A DNA stretch of 64,000 nt from JAAYXE01 sp964391195 (GTDB taxonomy: Bacteria > Chloroflexota > Anaerolineae > Anaerolineales > UBA4823), in contig CAYMLG010000007.1 in the NCBI GenBank assembly GCA_964391195.1, positions 1 to 64,000 on the forward strand, written 5' to 3'. Shown piece by piece: positions 49,081-57,178 of the stretch. The notes beneath the pieces were generated by a model that was not told the origin of the DNA, did no database searches, and was given only the letters and a program-made list of their open reading frames with translations. Both the position numbers and the translations under genes were made by a program. The number at the start of each line of letters is the position of its first letter. Positions within the stretch are counted from its first letter, which is position 1.

Positions 49081-49293
49081 ATTTAATACCCAGATGCATT
49101 TTACGAATTTACGGCCTGCCGGCCTCGGTCTCCGCTGCTGCCTGGAAAAGCCGCGCTTCAGCTCGGGTCCGTTTGCGCCTGGAGTTGAATCGAGAACATC
49201 GAAGTTTCACACCGTAAAGACCATGAAAGAAACTAAGGTAAAATGGGGAGAATCCCATGCCAATGATTGGCTCCCTTTGGAGGCAGTAGGACA

Positions 49294-49893
49294 ATGGAAC
49301 AGGCAGAGACTGGCAGATCAGAGCAAGCCGGCTCGGGCAGGTACCCGAGCGAATATGTGGAGGAAATTACCCTGAGCGACGGAACACCGGTGCTCATCCG
49401 CCCGATCCGGCCGGATGATGCTCCACGCCTCCAGGCCGGTTTCCAGCGGTTGACCGCCCAATCCATATATTTGCGCTTTCTGGAGACATTCAAGCAGTTA
49501 TCCGATAAACAGGCGCGGGAGTTTGCCAATCTGGATTATCTTGAGCGGATGGCTCTGGTGGCGGAAACGGTTGAAAACGGTGAAGAGGTGCTCATCGGAG
49601 TGGCCCGTTACTCATTGGTCGGGCCCGCACGCCCGGGGCTGGCGGAGATTGCCATTGTGGTGGTGGATGACTACCAGAACCGAGGGGTGGGGAGCGCGCT
49701 GCTGAAGCGAATCGTGCGCTATGCCCGCGAACACGGGGTGAAGGGTTTTCTGGGAACCATCCATCATAGTAACACGCGGATCATGCGTTTTATTCAAAGG
49801 AGCAATCTACCCACCCGGCGGAAAGTGCTGGAGCCCGGCGTATGGGAAGTATGTGTGAGCCTGGAGAATGACGATGCCGCTAACCCTTGTTGA
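49294..49893 (+). CDS. GNAT-family N-acetyltransferase
   Basis: This protein of about 199 residues starts at the ATG at 49294. The GNAT fold is supported by SDGTPVLIRPIRPDDAPRL near residue 28 and the acetyl-CoA-binding loop VVVDDYQNRGVGSALL near 135. It resembles the acetyltransferase domains found at the C terminus of acyl-CoA synthetase/PatA-type proteins (LTAQSIYLRF is typical), so protein-lysine acetylation is possible. Its end overlaps the ADP-ribosylglycohydrolase gene by 20 bases, coupling the two. Substrate is unknown. Confidence 0.85.
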   Translation: MEQAETGRSEQAGSGRYPSEYVEEITLSDGTPVLIRPIRPDDAPRLQAGFQRLTAQSIYLRFLETFKQLSDKQAREFANLDYLERMALVAETVENGEEVLIGVARYSLVGPARPGLAEIAIVVVDDYQNRGVGSALLKRIVRYAREHGVKGFLGTIHHSNTRIMRFIQRSNLPTRRKVLEPGVWEVCVSLENDDAANPC

Positions 49894-50800
49894 CCGCTGC
49901 CGGGGGAGCCTGGTGGGTCTGGCGGCGGGCGACGCGCTGGGCGTTCCCCTCGAATTTCAGCCACCGGGTAGCTTTCACCCGATCACAGGGATGATCGGTG
50001 GAGGGCCGTTCGGTTTGAAACCGGGGCAGTGGACGGATGACACCTCGATGGCGTTGTGCCTGGCGGAAAGCCTGATCGAGTGCGGTGAATTTAACCCGCA
50101 AGATCAGATGCGTCGCTATGTGCGCTGGTACCGCCAGGGGTATCTGAGCAGCACCGGCGCCTGTTTCGATATCGGCAACACGGTACGCCAGGCGCTGGAG
50201 CGCTTCGAGACGAGTGGGAACCCGATCGCAGGATCGACGGACCCGTATTCGGCCGGGAATGGATCCTTGATGCGCCTGGCGCCGGTCGCCCTGTATTACC
50301 ACCGCCAGCCCGAGACGGCGATCGCCATGGCGGCCGAAAGCTCGCGCACGACCCACGCTGCCCCAGCAGCCGTAGATGCCTGCCGCTATATGGCGGGATT
50401 GATCCTCGGGGCGCTGCACGGGTCGACCAAAGACGAGCTGCTGGGCGAACGCTTTTGCCCTGTGCCCGGCTTGTGGGAGCGCTCGCCGCTGGCGCGTGAG
50501 GTGGACCGGGTGGCGTCCGGCTCTTTTAAGGAGCGCCAGCCGCCGGACGTGCGGGGGACCGGTTATGTGGTGCAGTCGCTGGAGGCGGCCTTGTGGGCTT
50601 TCCACCTGGCGAGCAGCTTCGAAGAGGGGAGCCTGCTGGCGGTGAACCTGGGCGATGACGCTGATACGACCGGGGCGATCTACGGGCAGCTTGCCGGGGC
50701 GTATTACGGCCTGGAGGCGATCCCGCTTTCCTGGCGAGAGAAGTTGACCCTGGTAGAGCAGATCGACCGGTACGCCGTTCTCCTGGCGCAACACGATTAG
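49874..50800 (+). CDS. ADP-ribosylglycohydrolase family protein
   Basis: This hydrolase of about 308 residues removes ADP-ribose from proteins or small substrates (DraG/ARH family). The ATG at 49874 has GGAG seven bases upstream; an ATG two codons earlier is too close to it. The metal-binding motifs are complete: GLAAGDALGVPLEF near residue 15, WTDDTSMAL near 52, and NLGDDADTTGAIYGQLAGA near 258, providing the acidic ligands for two Mg ions. It follows an acetyltransferase gene with which it overlaps, so both may act on the same protein targets. No ADP-ribosyltransferase (DraT-like) gene is nearby. Confidence 0.9.
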   Translation: MPLTLVDRCRGSLVGLAAGDALGVPLEFQPPGSFHPITGMIGGGPFGLKPGQWTDDTSMALCLAESLIECGEFNPQDQMRRYVRWYRQGYLSSTGACFDIGNTVRQALERFETSGNPIAGSTDPYSAGNGSLMRLAPVALYYHRQPETAIAMAAESSRTTHAAPAAVDACRYMAGLILGALHGSTKDELLGERFCPVPGLWERSPLAREVDRVASGSFKERQPPDVRGTGYVVQSLEAALWAFHLASSFEEGSLLAVNLGDDADTTGAIYGQLAGAYYGLEAIPLSWREKLTLVEQIDRYAVLLAQHD

Positions 50801-50919
50801 CCCTGTTCAATAAACCCGCAGACCGTCCGGCGCGCCCTCTGTCTTTGCAGCGCGAGGTCCACATCGGGCGCGTAGGGGAAGACGCCATGCGACCATATTT
50901 GGTCGCCCACCCCGCCACT

Positions 50920-51236
50920 CGGGTCGGATTAGGCCATGAACCATGCCACACATAATAATGCTGGCCCGATCGGAGGGGGCACGGCTACACCGTAAACCAC
51001 CCAAAACCGTGGACCCGCCCGCCGTGCCCCTACACCCCACGGCTACAGGTGCGAGGCACGTCTACCGCCGAGACCGCGCATCGGGTGGGAGTGGGCCATG
51101 CACCTTGCCACACAGAATCACGCTGGCCCGATAGGGAAGGGCACGGCTACACCGTAAACCACCCAAAACCGTGGACCCGCCCGCCGTGCCCCTACACCCC
51201 ACGGCTATCGGCGCGAGGCACGTCTAACCTTCCAGG
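50920..51236. repeat. Two direct copies of an interspersed repeat
   Basis: Units at 50920-51075 and 51082-51236 share a 162-base period. A core of about 75 bases is nearly identical. Inside each, GGGCACGGC and GCCGTGCCC form terminal inverted repeats about 65 bases apart, with CCCTAC extending one side. This looks like a MITE- or REP-like element that has been duplicated; no transposase is present. Confidence 0.75.
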
Positions 51237-51240
51237 TCAT

Positions 51241-51295
51241 GTAGGGGCACGGCGGACCCGTAAACCACTTAAAACCGTAAACCCGCCAGCCGTGC
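51241..51295. repeat. Third, partial copy of the GTAGGGGCACGGC repeat
   Basis: GTAGGGGCACGGC at 51241-51253 and CCAGCCGTGCCC at 51286-51297 flank a shortened interior that preserves CCGTAAACCAC and AAAACCGT. It is a diverged single element of the same family. Confidence 0.6.
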
Positions 51296-51446
51296 CCACG
51301 CCGCTGGGTAAGATTCCTCGGGTGCGGGGCATGGATTGCCGCCAGGCGCGCGGGGCAAGTTCGGCAACATACCCTACAATCCCGGCGTGGGGCGGGTCTG
51401 GTGGCCGGTTCCCCCATCCAGTTTTCGAAATTCGCAAATCCGAAAT

Positions 51447-53120
51447 TCACTGCACGGCGCCAAATCGGTGCAGGCTGTAGTTCGCATCGCGGTAGATTTC
51501 GGCCAGGCCAGGGCAGGAAGCAGCCTGAGCGGCTGCCGGCAGGACGACGTGCGTGACCCCTTCCTGGGTGAGCTGTGACAATAGATGGCAGCTATTTGTC
51601 TGGTAAAACCGGTCGGCCAACGCATGGCGGCGTTCCCATTCCAACACATCGTCGTCCCGGTAAGGGATCGACTTGAAGTCGATATAGACCGGCGCGCCGG
51701 TTTCCAGGCGGAAATCCTGCATTTTCACCGGGGTCAGGTAAGTTTGCCCCGATCGTTGATAGGTGGAGATATAAGTATATAAGGGGCGTTCAGGGGAGGC
51801 CGCTTTACGGCGGAAGTCGAGCGCCAGGCGGATACCGCCGATGACAACCACCGCGGTCATGAGCGCCAGCGCCACGCGGGTGAGTGGCCGTTGGTAGCGG
51901 TCAACCCACAAGGAAAAATCATCGAACACCGAGGAAACCAGCCAGGCGAGCACGATGGCGGTGGAGAGTGGCACGATCCAGGTGGATATCCGCCAGGGGA
52001 AAATCAGGGCCAGGGCTTCGCTGCCTGTGAGCGCCTGAACGATGGTCAGCAAGGCGCCGATCAGGGTGGGGACGAGCAAGATGAACAGCAGCCGCTGGCG
52101 GCGGATCAGGTACAGGGCGGCAGCGATGATGGCAATTTTGATCACCGCGGAGATGTCGAACCACCAACTCACCAGCGCATGGTGAGGGATGCGGGTGTGT
52201 ACCAGAATCTGGCGGGCAAGGGTGGTTGTCTCCTCAGGCGTGTTCCCCAGGTTGATGAACACATAGACGACGATCGGAGAGACCACAGCCAGGGCGAGGA
52301 ACCCCGGGCCGAGCGCCCGTATAACCCGCTTCCAAATGGCAGGTCTGGGGCGATGGTTTTCGGCCGGGGAAGCCCGGCGGGCTTTACGGACCGCCGATCG
52401 GGTTGCCAGCATGGACCACTGGCCCAGCCGGGAGAGCGATTCGAGCACGAAGGCCAGGACGAGCGCCGCGGCGCTGAGCAGGTAGGTGGGGTGAACGACG
52501 GCGGCCAGCGCAGCAGCCAGGGCTGCCCAATAGGTACGCCCACGCAGGTGTAAGTAAATGGCCAGCACGAGCAGCACCCCGAACGTGCTCGGCTGGAAGA
52601 CCGGGCCGAGCAGGCGTTGATCGGCGAAACCATCCTCGAAAACGTAGGCCAGGTTGGGGTCGAAGATACGGGATAAAGCGAAACGTAGAGCGGCCGAGTG
52701 GAAAGTGACCAGCAAACTGAGGTAAATCAGACCCCGGGCTCGGCTGGTGGCGATATCATATACCAGGCTGATAATCCCCAGCAGGCTGTACAGGTAGATA
52801 CCCATCAACAGGGCATAGTACAGGTAGTAAATCTCGACCAGATGGAAGAGGCGGTAGGTGACCTCGACCAGCCAACTGAAAACGGGAGTGGGGTCGAATG
52901 TGTTCGCCAACCAGTCCAGGTGCAGGTTTCCCCAGCCCGCGCGCGCCAATCCATGGAGAAAGTACTGGTTCTGATTGGATGTGAACAGGGGGGATTGGGT
53001 GTAGGCGATGGAAAATACCAGGCTGAGACCGATAAAGAACAACACCCGGTAGGAGCGAGTCGTCCGCTCGATCGAAACCAGGCGGGGGACAGCGGGCAGA
53101 GGGAAGGTTTGGTTCTGCAT
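51447..53120 (-). CDS. Large polytopic membrane protein, possibly GT-C-like (DUF6798-like)
   Basis: This protein of about 557 residues has roughly eleven membrane segments up to residue 460, followed by a soluble C-terminal domain of 100 residues. The ATG at 53120 is the best available, though its ribosome binding site is weak. The segment TNQNQYFLHGLARAGWGNLHLDWLANTFDPTPVFS near the N terminus (given as landmarks: TNQNQYF and DPTPVFS) is the feature shared with uncharacterised bacterial membrane proteins of the GT-C-like kind. The C-terminal domain has two Cys. It is flanked by a repeat field and a phosphoesterase gene and stands alone. A glycosyl- or lipid-transfer role is a guess from topology only. 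Confidence 0.7.
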   Translation of the reverse strand: MQNQTFPLPAVPRLVSIERTTRSYRVLFFIGLSLVFSIAYTQSPLFTSNQNQYFLHGLARAGWGNLHLDWLANTFDPTPVFSWLVEVTYRLFHLVEIYYLYYALLMGIYLYSLLGIISLVYDIATSRARGLIYLSLLVTFHSAALRFALSRIFDPNLAYVFEDGFADQRLLGPVFQPSTFGVLLVLAIYLHLRGRTYWAALAAALAAVVHPTYLLSAAALVLAFVLESLSRLGQWSMLATRSAVRKARRASPAENHRPRPAIWKRVIRALGPGFLALAVVSPIVVYVFINLGNTPEETTTLARQILVHTRIPHHALVSWWFDISAVIKIAIIAAALYLIRRQRLLFILLVPTLIGALLTIVQALTGSEALALIFPWRISTWIVPLSTAIVLAWLVSSVFDDFSLWVDRYQRPLTRVALALMTAVVVIGGIRLALDFRRKAASPERPLYTYISTYQRSGQTYLTPVKMQDFRLETGAPVYIDFKSIPYRDDDVLEWERRHALADRFYQTNSCHLLSQLTQEGVTHVVLPAAAQAASCPGLAEIYRDANYSLHRFGAVQ

Positions 53121-53216
53121 CTTACACGTATAACGCAAGTTGGGCGTTTCGACAAGGTTTTCAGCGAGGTGAATTTATTCTAAGCCACCCTGCGCAGGGC
53201 GGCCCAGCTTTTTCCT

Positions 53217-54026
53217 TTACGCTGCGCTGGACAGGCGTTCGCCTTTGTCTGCCGCGGTCTGTTCGAAGAAAGCGGCCACTTCCTCAGGCTTAGGCGGGTT
53301 GAGCATCATTTCCCGGTATCCGTGGTGCGGGTAGCCGGCGGATTCGGCGGCTGCTATGGCGCCTTCCACATCGTATTCCGTCCGGCGCAGTTGCACTTCC
53401 GGGCCGAGCAGCGCCCAGTAGGCGCCCGGCCGGCCCTCATAGGGCATGCCCACACTGCCGGCGTTGATCACGCGGTAGCCGCCGGCCCCGCGGTCGTACT
53501 GGTGGTGGGTATGGCCGCCGATCACCACCTTTTCTTCCACGCCCTCCAGAATCCTGAGCAGGTCGGCCTCTGGGGTGAGCAAGGTGATGATCTCCTCGTC
53601 ACTCTGCGGGGTGCCATGACAGAAGCATACCTGACCCAGGCCGTCCACCTGCAGCACAATGCGCTCGGCGAAGCCCGCTAGGAAATCGCGCTGCTCCTGG
53701 TTGATGCGCTGCGCGCTCCAGGCGGCAAAGAACCGCGCCGGGTTCTTTTCCTCGGGGTTGAACGGCGCGCGGCTGTCGTAAGCGGTCACCATCTCGCGGT
53801 CGGCGTTGCCGCGGATGAAGAACTTCCGCCCCGGCAGATCCGCCAGGCGGTTGATCGTCTTGGCCGGGAAGGGACCGGAGGCCACATCTCCGCATACCAC
53901 AACTGCCTCCACCTGTTCCCGCCCGATCTCCTCCAGGACGGCATCCATGGCGTGGAGGTTTCCGTGTATGTCGGAGATCACCGCAACCCGGGCTGCGATC
54001 TGCAATGGCACATCATTGTTTTTCAT
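53217..54026 (-). CDS. Metallophosphoesterase (YfcE/ApaH-like)
   Basis: This calcineurin-like phosphoesterase of 269 residues starts at the ATG at 54026, preceded by AGGAGG. Metal-ligand motifs are DIHGN near residue 16, GDVASGP near 47, GNADRE near 74, CHGTP near 137 and GGHTHH near 168. An extra C-terminal helix region of 40 residues follows. The spacing fits the family that hydrolyses phosphodiesters or dinucleoside polyphosphates in the cytoplasm; the substrate is open. The gene has a hairpin (54056-54079) in its leader and is divergent from the small membrane-protein gene at 54133. Confidence 0.87.
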   Translation of the reverse strand: MKNNDVPLQIAARVAVISDIHGNLHAMDAVLEEIGREQVEAVVVCGDVASGPFPAKTINRLADLPGRKFFIRGNADREMVTAYDSRAPFNPEEKNPARFFAAWSAQRINQEQRDFLAGFAERIVLQVDGLGQVCFCHGTPQSDEEIITLLTPEADLLRILEGVEEKVVIGGHTHHQYDRGAGGYRVINAGSVGMPYEGRPGAYWALLGPEVQLRRTEYDVEGAIAAAESAGYPHHGYREMMLNPPKPEEVAAFFEQTAADKGERLSSAA

Positions 54027-54055
54027 CGTCTTTCCTCCTATTTTTTGTTTCTGTA

Positions 54056-54079
54056 GCGCAACCGGCAAGCCGGTTGTGC
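54056..54079. promoter_or_regulatory. Small perfect-type hairpin in the divergent promoter region
   Basis: GCGCAACCGGC (54056-54066) pairs with GCCGGTTGTGC (54069-54079) with one wobble. It lies 30 bases upstream of the phosphoesterase start and 54 bases upstream of the divergent small gene. A dual operator or a leader structure is possible. Confidence 0.35.
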
Positions 54080-54132
54080 GTATATATAGGTGCAAGACAA
54101 TATCGCGACCTCACTAACAGGAGTATGGTTAG

Positions 54133-54486
54133 ATGAACACACATGTGAAAGTACTTGGTTGGCTGTATATCCTGTCCGGACTGCTCGGATTGGCCATTTC
54201 AGCCTTTATCATACTGATTTTGATGGGCAGCGGATTCATCTCCGGAGACCGGACGGCAATCACCGTGCTAACGATCATCTCCATCGTCGTCGGCGGGTTC
54301 CTGCTGTTGGTGTCTCTTCCGGGGATCGTCGCAGGAGTCGGGCTGCTCGGGTATCGTTCCTGGGCCAGGATCCTGGCGATTGTGCTTGGCGTCCTCAACC
54401 TACCCGCTTTTCCCACGGGGACGATTCTGGGCGTTTATACCTTATACGTCCTGCTGGATGACGAAACCTCGCCTCTCTTTGCCTGA
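54133..54486 (+). CDS. Small four-segment membrane protein
   Basis: This 117-residue membrane protein is preceded by AGGAG at nine bases. Hydrophobic segments at about 8-32, 44-70 and 74-108 suggest three to four membrane spans. The ends are polar, with DDETSPLFA at the C terminus. The pattern resembles small DUF-type proteins with YILSGLLGLAISAF and LPAFPTGTILGVYTLYVLL, common beside signalling and envelope genes in many bacteria. I cannot assign a function. It ends before the convergent terminator shared with the GerW-like gene. Confidence 0.8.
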   Translation: MNTHVKVLGWLYILSGLLGLAISAFIILILMGSGFISGDRTAITVLTIISIVVGGFLLLVSLPGIVAGVGLLGYRSWARILAIVLGVLNLPAFPTGTILGVYTLYVLLDDETSPLFA

Positions 54487-54534
54487 AACTACCCCCTGAG
54501 CGCCGGTCACGGCAGTCTGCACTGACGGGAGAAA

Positions 54535-54580
54535 ACACAATAGACCTGACCGGATTCGCTCACTGTCAGGTCTATTGTGT
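54535..54580. terminator. Bidirectional terminator
   Basis: Perfect 16-bp arms (54535-54550 and 54565-54580) flank a 14-base loop between convergent genes. The minus strand has TTTT after the stem, so it should end the GerW-like operon; on the plus side it follows the small membrane-protein gene. Confidence 0.8.
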
Positions 54581-54592
54581 TTCAGCGAAATG

Positions 54593-55054
54593 CTAACTGT
54601 TACGGAGGGCCCGCAGCGCTTTCTTCGGCCGCATAAACCCGGAAATCATCGCTGCGACAAAACCGAAGGCAGTCAGGGCCGCCATGGCGATCTTGGTTAC
54701 ATCAACCACAGGTTCGACGCGCACGCCTTCCGGTGAGGCGACGATCACTGCGACCGGGCGGGACAGCACCCGGCCGCCTCCACCGCCCCCCGAGCCGGCG
54801 CCTCGATTCGCCTGTTCGCCCACGACGGCGTTTGTCCCCGACCCACCGCCCAGGCCGAAGCCCATTACGGCCAGGACTTCTGCGGAGGGGATGATCAGCG
54901 TATCCCCGTTCTCGACAGGCTCCCCATAGACCGCGTCAACTGTAGCCGAGTCGAGAAAGGTTTCCATCGTATTCTGGATTACATCCAGCGCCTGCTCCGA
55001 TTCAACTACATCAAAATCCTCATCAAAGTCTTCGAGATTGGGTTCGTCAGACAT
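54593..55054 (-). CDS. GerW/YtfJ-family protein with C-terminal membrane segment
   Basis: This 153-residue protein belongs to the GerW (YtfJ) family. The start at 55054 has AGGAGG. The family core covers about residues 20-120: METFLDSATVDAVYGEPVENGDTLIIPSAEVL (landmarks VYGEPVENGDT and IIPSAEVL), a Gly-rich loop (GAGSGGGGGG) and VASPEGVRVEPVVDVTKIA. A hydrophobic segment then follows near 123-141. GerW members are known from spore formers, where they affect germination; homologues also occur in non-spore-formers with unknown function. It is the last of four closely spaced genes (LiaF-like, helical, 97-residue, GerW). Confidence 0.85.
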   Translation of the reverse strand: MSDEPNLEDFDEDFDVVESEQALDVIQNTMETFLDSATVDAVYGEPVENGDTLIIPSAEVLAVMGFGLGGGSGTNAVVGEQANRGAGSGGGGGGRVLSRPVAVIVASPEGVRVEPVVDVTKIAMAALTAFGFVAAMISGFMRPKKALRALRNS

Positions 55055-55078
55055 CGTTCGACCTCCTAGATCGAATGG

Positions 55079-55372
55079 CTAAACCGAATGGTTTCTGTTT
55101 CGAAAGATCTGCCACATGAGCAGGCCGGTGAATAGGCCGGCGCCAAGAATAGAAAGCTGCAGGATGCGAGTCACATCGCGAATGGGGACGATATCTTCTC
55201 GCCCATCCTCGGTGTAAACCAGCATGGAATAGGGTCGCAGCCATTCCAGGCCGCCCTGCAATCCGGGGATACGGATCTCCAGCGCGCGGACAAAGGGGAT
55301 CAGGGTCAGGTCCCCCCTCTTCAAAGGCTCCCCGCTGCGGATATCATAGTGAATGTAATCGGATATCGGCAT
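55079..55372 (-). CDS. Small protein resembling a GerW-like C terminus
   Basis: This 97-residue protein lies 24 bases upstream of the GerW-like gene and 12 bases after the helical-protein gene. Its C-terminal third has DIVPIRDVTRILQLS followed by a hydrophobic segment and FRNRN, which parallels the VEPVVDVTKIA plus membrane segment of its neighbour. It could be a diverged partial paralogue. The N-terminal 60 residues are beta-rich (GDLTLIPFVRALEIRIPG). It is not otherwise recognised. The ribosome binding site is GAGG at six bases. Confidence 0.65.
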   Translation of the reverse strand: MPISDYIHYDIRSGEPLKRGDLTLIPFVRALEIRIPGLQGGLEWLRPYSMLVYTEDGREDIVPIRDVTRILQLSILGAGLFTGLLMWQIFRNRNHSV

Positions 55373-55384
55373 CTTTGCCTCGCT

Positions 55385-55825
55385 TTAGCTCTCTGGCGGT
55401 GGAGGGGAATCTACATCGTCCGGGTGGACTCCCTCAAAACCGCCTGAGGGGGATGTCGAGGCGACATCTCCACTCGTGGTGGCTGCCTGGCTCATCTTTT
55501 CGGATACTTTTTGGATTTCATTATTGAGTGTTCGCAGCGCGGCCAGCAGTTCTTCGCGAGCTTTATTCTGAACCTCACCGCTGCGGACTCGCTCGCTGAC
55601 CTCCTGCGCTTCGGATTTCAGACGCTGCCCGGTAGGGCTTTCGCTGAACTTCTCTATCTCCCTCTTCATGCTGGTTCCCAGCTCTTTCAGCCCGGATTCG
55701 AGTTCTTGTTGTAGTCGTTTTCGCTCCGGGCTTTCCCAGGCAGTGCGAAGTGCATCCACCAGGTTTTTGCCCAGGAGGCGGAATTCGGCATTGATATCAC
55801 TTTCGGGAGGCTGTTGTTCGGTCAT
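55385..55825 (-). CDS. Helical (coiled-coil) hypothetical protein
   Basis: This 146-residue protein starts at the ATG at 55825, preceded by AAGGAG; the longer frame to 55873 is not used. Residues 20-115 form a nearly continuous amphipathic helix (AWESPERKRLQQELESGL and SEAQEVSERVRSGE as landmarks), resembling apolipoprotein- or YtxH-like envelope proteins. The C-terminal 30 residues are Pro/Ser/Asp rich and probably disordered. No signal or membrane segment is present. It lies between the LiaF-like and 97-residue genes. A role in binding membranes or partner proteins is likely, but unproven. Confidence 0.75.
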   Translation of the reverse strand: MTEQQPPESDINAEFRLLGKNLVDALRTAWESPERKRLQQELESGLKELGTSMKREIEKFSESPTGQRLKSEAQEVSERVRSGEVQNKAREELLAALRTLNNEIQKVSEKMSQAATTSGDVASTSPSGGFEGVHPDDVDSPPPPES

Positions 55826-55847
55826 AAGCGTCTCCTTCACTTCCACA

Positions 55848-56810
55848 CTAATTGGCGCTGGGGGCACCGGCATCGATCACTTCGAGCCGGCCTGAACCCT
55901 GGTCGATCTCCAGCAGGATCCCGGCGCCATCCGAATAATCGTCCGTCTCCCAAATACCGTCGTCATCGATCTCCCCGCTCACCAAATCCAGTCGGTTGCT
56001 GACCGAGAACTGCCCGCTGCCGGAGTCGAGCTCGAGCCTCACGGGAGTCGTGGGCGGCAGGACGATCTGCAGACTTCCCGACCCACCGTCGATCCGGGCC
56101 TGATAGCTGCCTGGTGGCAGTTCCAGTTCGATCGAGCCGGAGCCGCTGTCCAGGGTAAACCTGCCCAATTCCAACTCGGCCAGGGAGAAGTCATGTCTGC
56201 CGGAACCGGTATCGAAGGCCAGTTCGTAGGTGACTGAGGGATGAAGGGCGACCTCCCACCCGGGGGACTCTCCAAATGCAAAAAAGCCCCCAATCGTGCG
56301 TGAATCGAGATTCACCTCGGCATGCGAGCCGTTCTTCCGCACGTCGAAGATCAGATCGCCATAATAGGGGATCTCCCCGGCGATCAAGTCGTCGCTGCCG
56401 GCATCGAGCGAGGCGATGGAATTGGAGCCCGAGGGCCAGTCGATCGTGATCCGGGCGGTCTCAATTCCTTCCAGCGGAGCCTGGATCGTTTCTGTTCTTA
56501 GCTCGGCCCCGGCGGTGAGAGAGCTCAGCGCCGGGATTTGCGGGGCCAGGAACACCACCAAAAAGACAAAGGCAATGAAAAGCAGGGTGATCAATCCGGT
56601 AATAATGTTCGCCAGGGTGGAGCGCCGTCCAATCAGGATATCGATCCCCAGCAAGATCAGCGCTAACGGCCAAAAGCTGGCGATCACCGGCCACGCGTTC
56701 ACCGGCAGCACATCCAGGTTAGCCAACAGGAAAAGAACCCCCGCGCCGATGAGCAGCAGAGGCCACACGAAGCTATGCGATGTACGTCGAGGGCTAGGCC
56801 GATCTTCCAT
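55848..56810 (-). CDS. LiaF/LiaI-like membrane protein with toast_rack domain
   Basis: This protein of about 320 residues starts at the ATG at 56810 after GGAGGG. The first 100 residues contain four membrane segments in two hairpins (VWPLLLIGAGVLFLLANLD and FWPLALILLGIDILIG), the LiaI/DUF5668 pattern. The rest is a repetitive beta domain with DSGSG, GSGS, LPPGSY and LPPTTPVRL motifs that matches the toast_rack or LiaF C-terminal fold. Such proteins respond to envelope stress in Firmicutes. It opens the four-gene operon ending with the GerW-like gene and has a promoter with TTGCAA and CACAAT at 17 bases. A related lipoprotein gene is divergent upstream. Confidence 0.82.
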   Translation of the reverse strand: MEDRPSPRRTSHSFVWPLLLIGAGVLFLLANLDVLPVNAWPVIASFWPLALILLGIDILIGRRSTLANIITGLITLLFIAFVFLVVFLAPQIPALSSLTAGAELRTETIQAPLEGIETARITIDWPSGSNSIASLDAGSDDLIAGEIPYYGDLIFDVRKNGSHAEVNLDSRTIGGFFAFGESPGWEVALHPSVTYELAFDTGSGRHDFSLAELELGRFTLDSGSGSIELELPPGSYQARIDGGSGSLQIVLPPTTPVRLELDSGSGQFSVSNRLDLVSGEIDDDGIWETDDYSDGAGILLEIDQGSGRLEVIDAGAPSAN

Positions 56811-57178
56811 TTTGTCCCTCCAAATTTGTGATAAACAATTTCCGCCCACCGAGCAGGCCTTGCCTATCTATATTGTGCCTTAGATTTGCCGTCCTTGCAA
56901 GGGCCGGTAGGTGGAGTCAAAATCTTTAGCATACGGATCGCGGGCCTGGATCGAAGCCGCAAACCCTCTGACGATTTGGGCCCGCAGGTTGCGCGACTAT
57001 TTTCACCTTCCCACGTATTCATAACACAGCTACAATGCTGTTGCGATCAGGCTGTGATGCTGCCTGGCCGGAGACATCCTGGGTGCACACTCCAACTTCG
57101 ACCGGGGACGGACAAGTGAACTTGACCGAGAATGCATGGCGTGATGCAACCCACCTTTCTGCCAGATATGGAGGTTTT
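56811..57178. other. Divergent promoter region of two toast_rack genes
   Basis: No gene is seen in these 368 bases. The LiaF-like promoter is at 56872-56900 on the minus strand. On the plus strand a TACAAT box at 57030 is a candidate -10 for the lipoprotein gene, with a weak -35. The leader of about 140 bases shows no known riboswitch. Confidence 0.45.
56872..56900 (-). promoter_or_regulatory. Promoter of the LiaF-like operon
   Basis: Minus strand: TTGCAA (56895-56900, palindromic), 17 bases, CACAAT (complement of 56872-56877), followed by an A/T-rich stretch. The start codon is about 55 bases downstream. Confidence 0.55.

Larger units (their letters stand above)
48874..49293. other. Intergenic region with promoter copy C and a short RNA
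   Basis: This 420-base gap between azlD and the acetyltransferase gene has no protein-coding gene that I can support. It contains promoter copy C (48880-48950) and a predicted short transcript that ends in a hairpin at 49036-49076. The last 200 bases hold no clear signal apart from a TAAAAT box at 49240. Confidence 0.5.
50801..51446. other. Repeat-filled intergenic region
   Basis: This 646-base stretch has no gene. It contains two copies of a 155-base unit with a 162-base period (50920-51236), a third partial unit (51241-51295) and a short CGACCA-TATT-TGGTCG dyad (50890-50905). The ORFs that cross it follow the repeat period and are not coding. Confidence 0.75.

Noticed and set aside
50920..51300. 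CRISPR array
   Set aside because: Units are about 160 bases with only two or three copies and no short repeat/spacer pattern; no cas genes are present.
50810..51480. Protein-coding ORFs across the repeat field
   Set aside because: They repeat with the 162-base period and show no coding features.
54593..55054. Evidence for sporulation from the GerW-like gene
   Set aside because: No other sporulation gene is present, and GerW homologues occur in many non-spore-forming bacteria.
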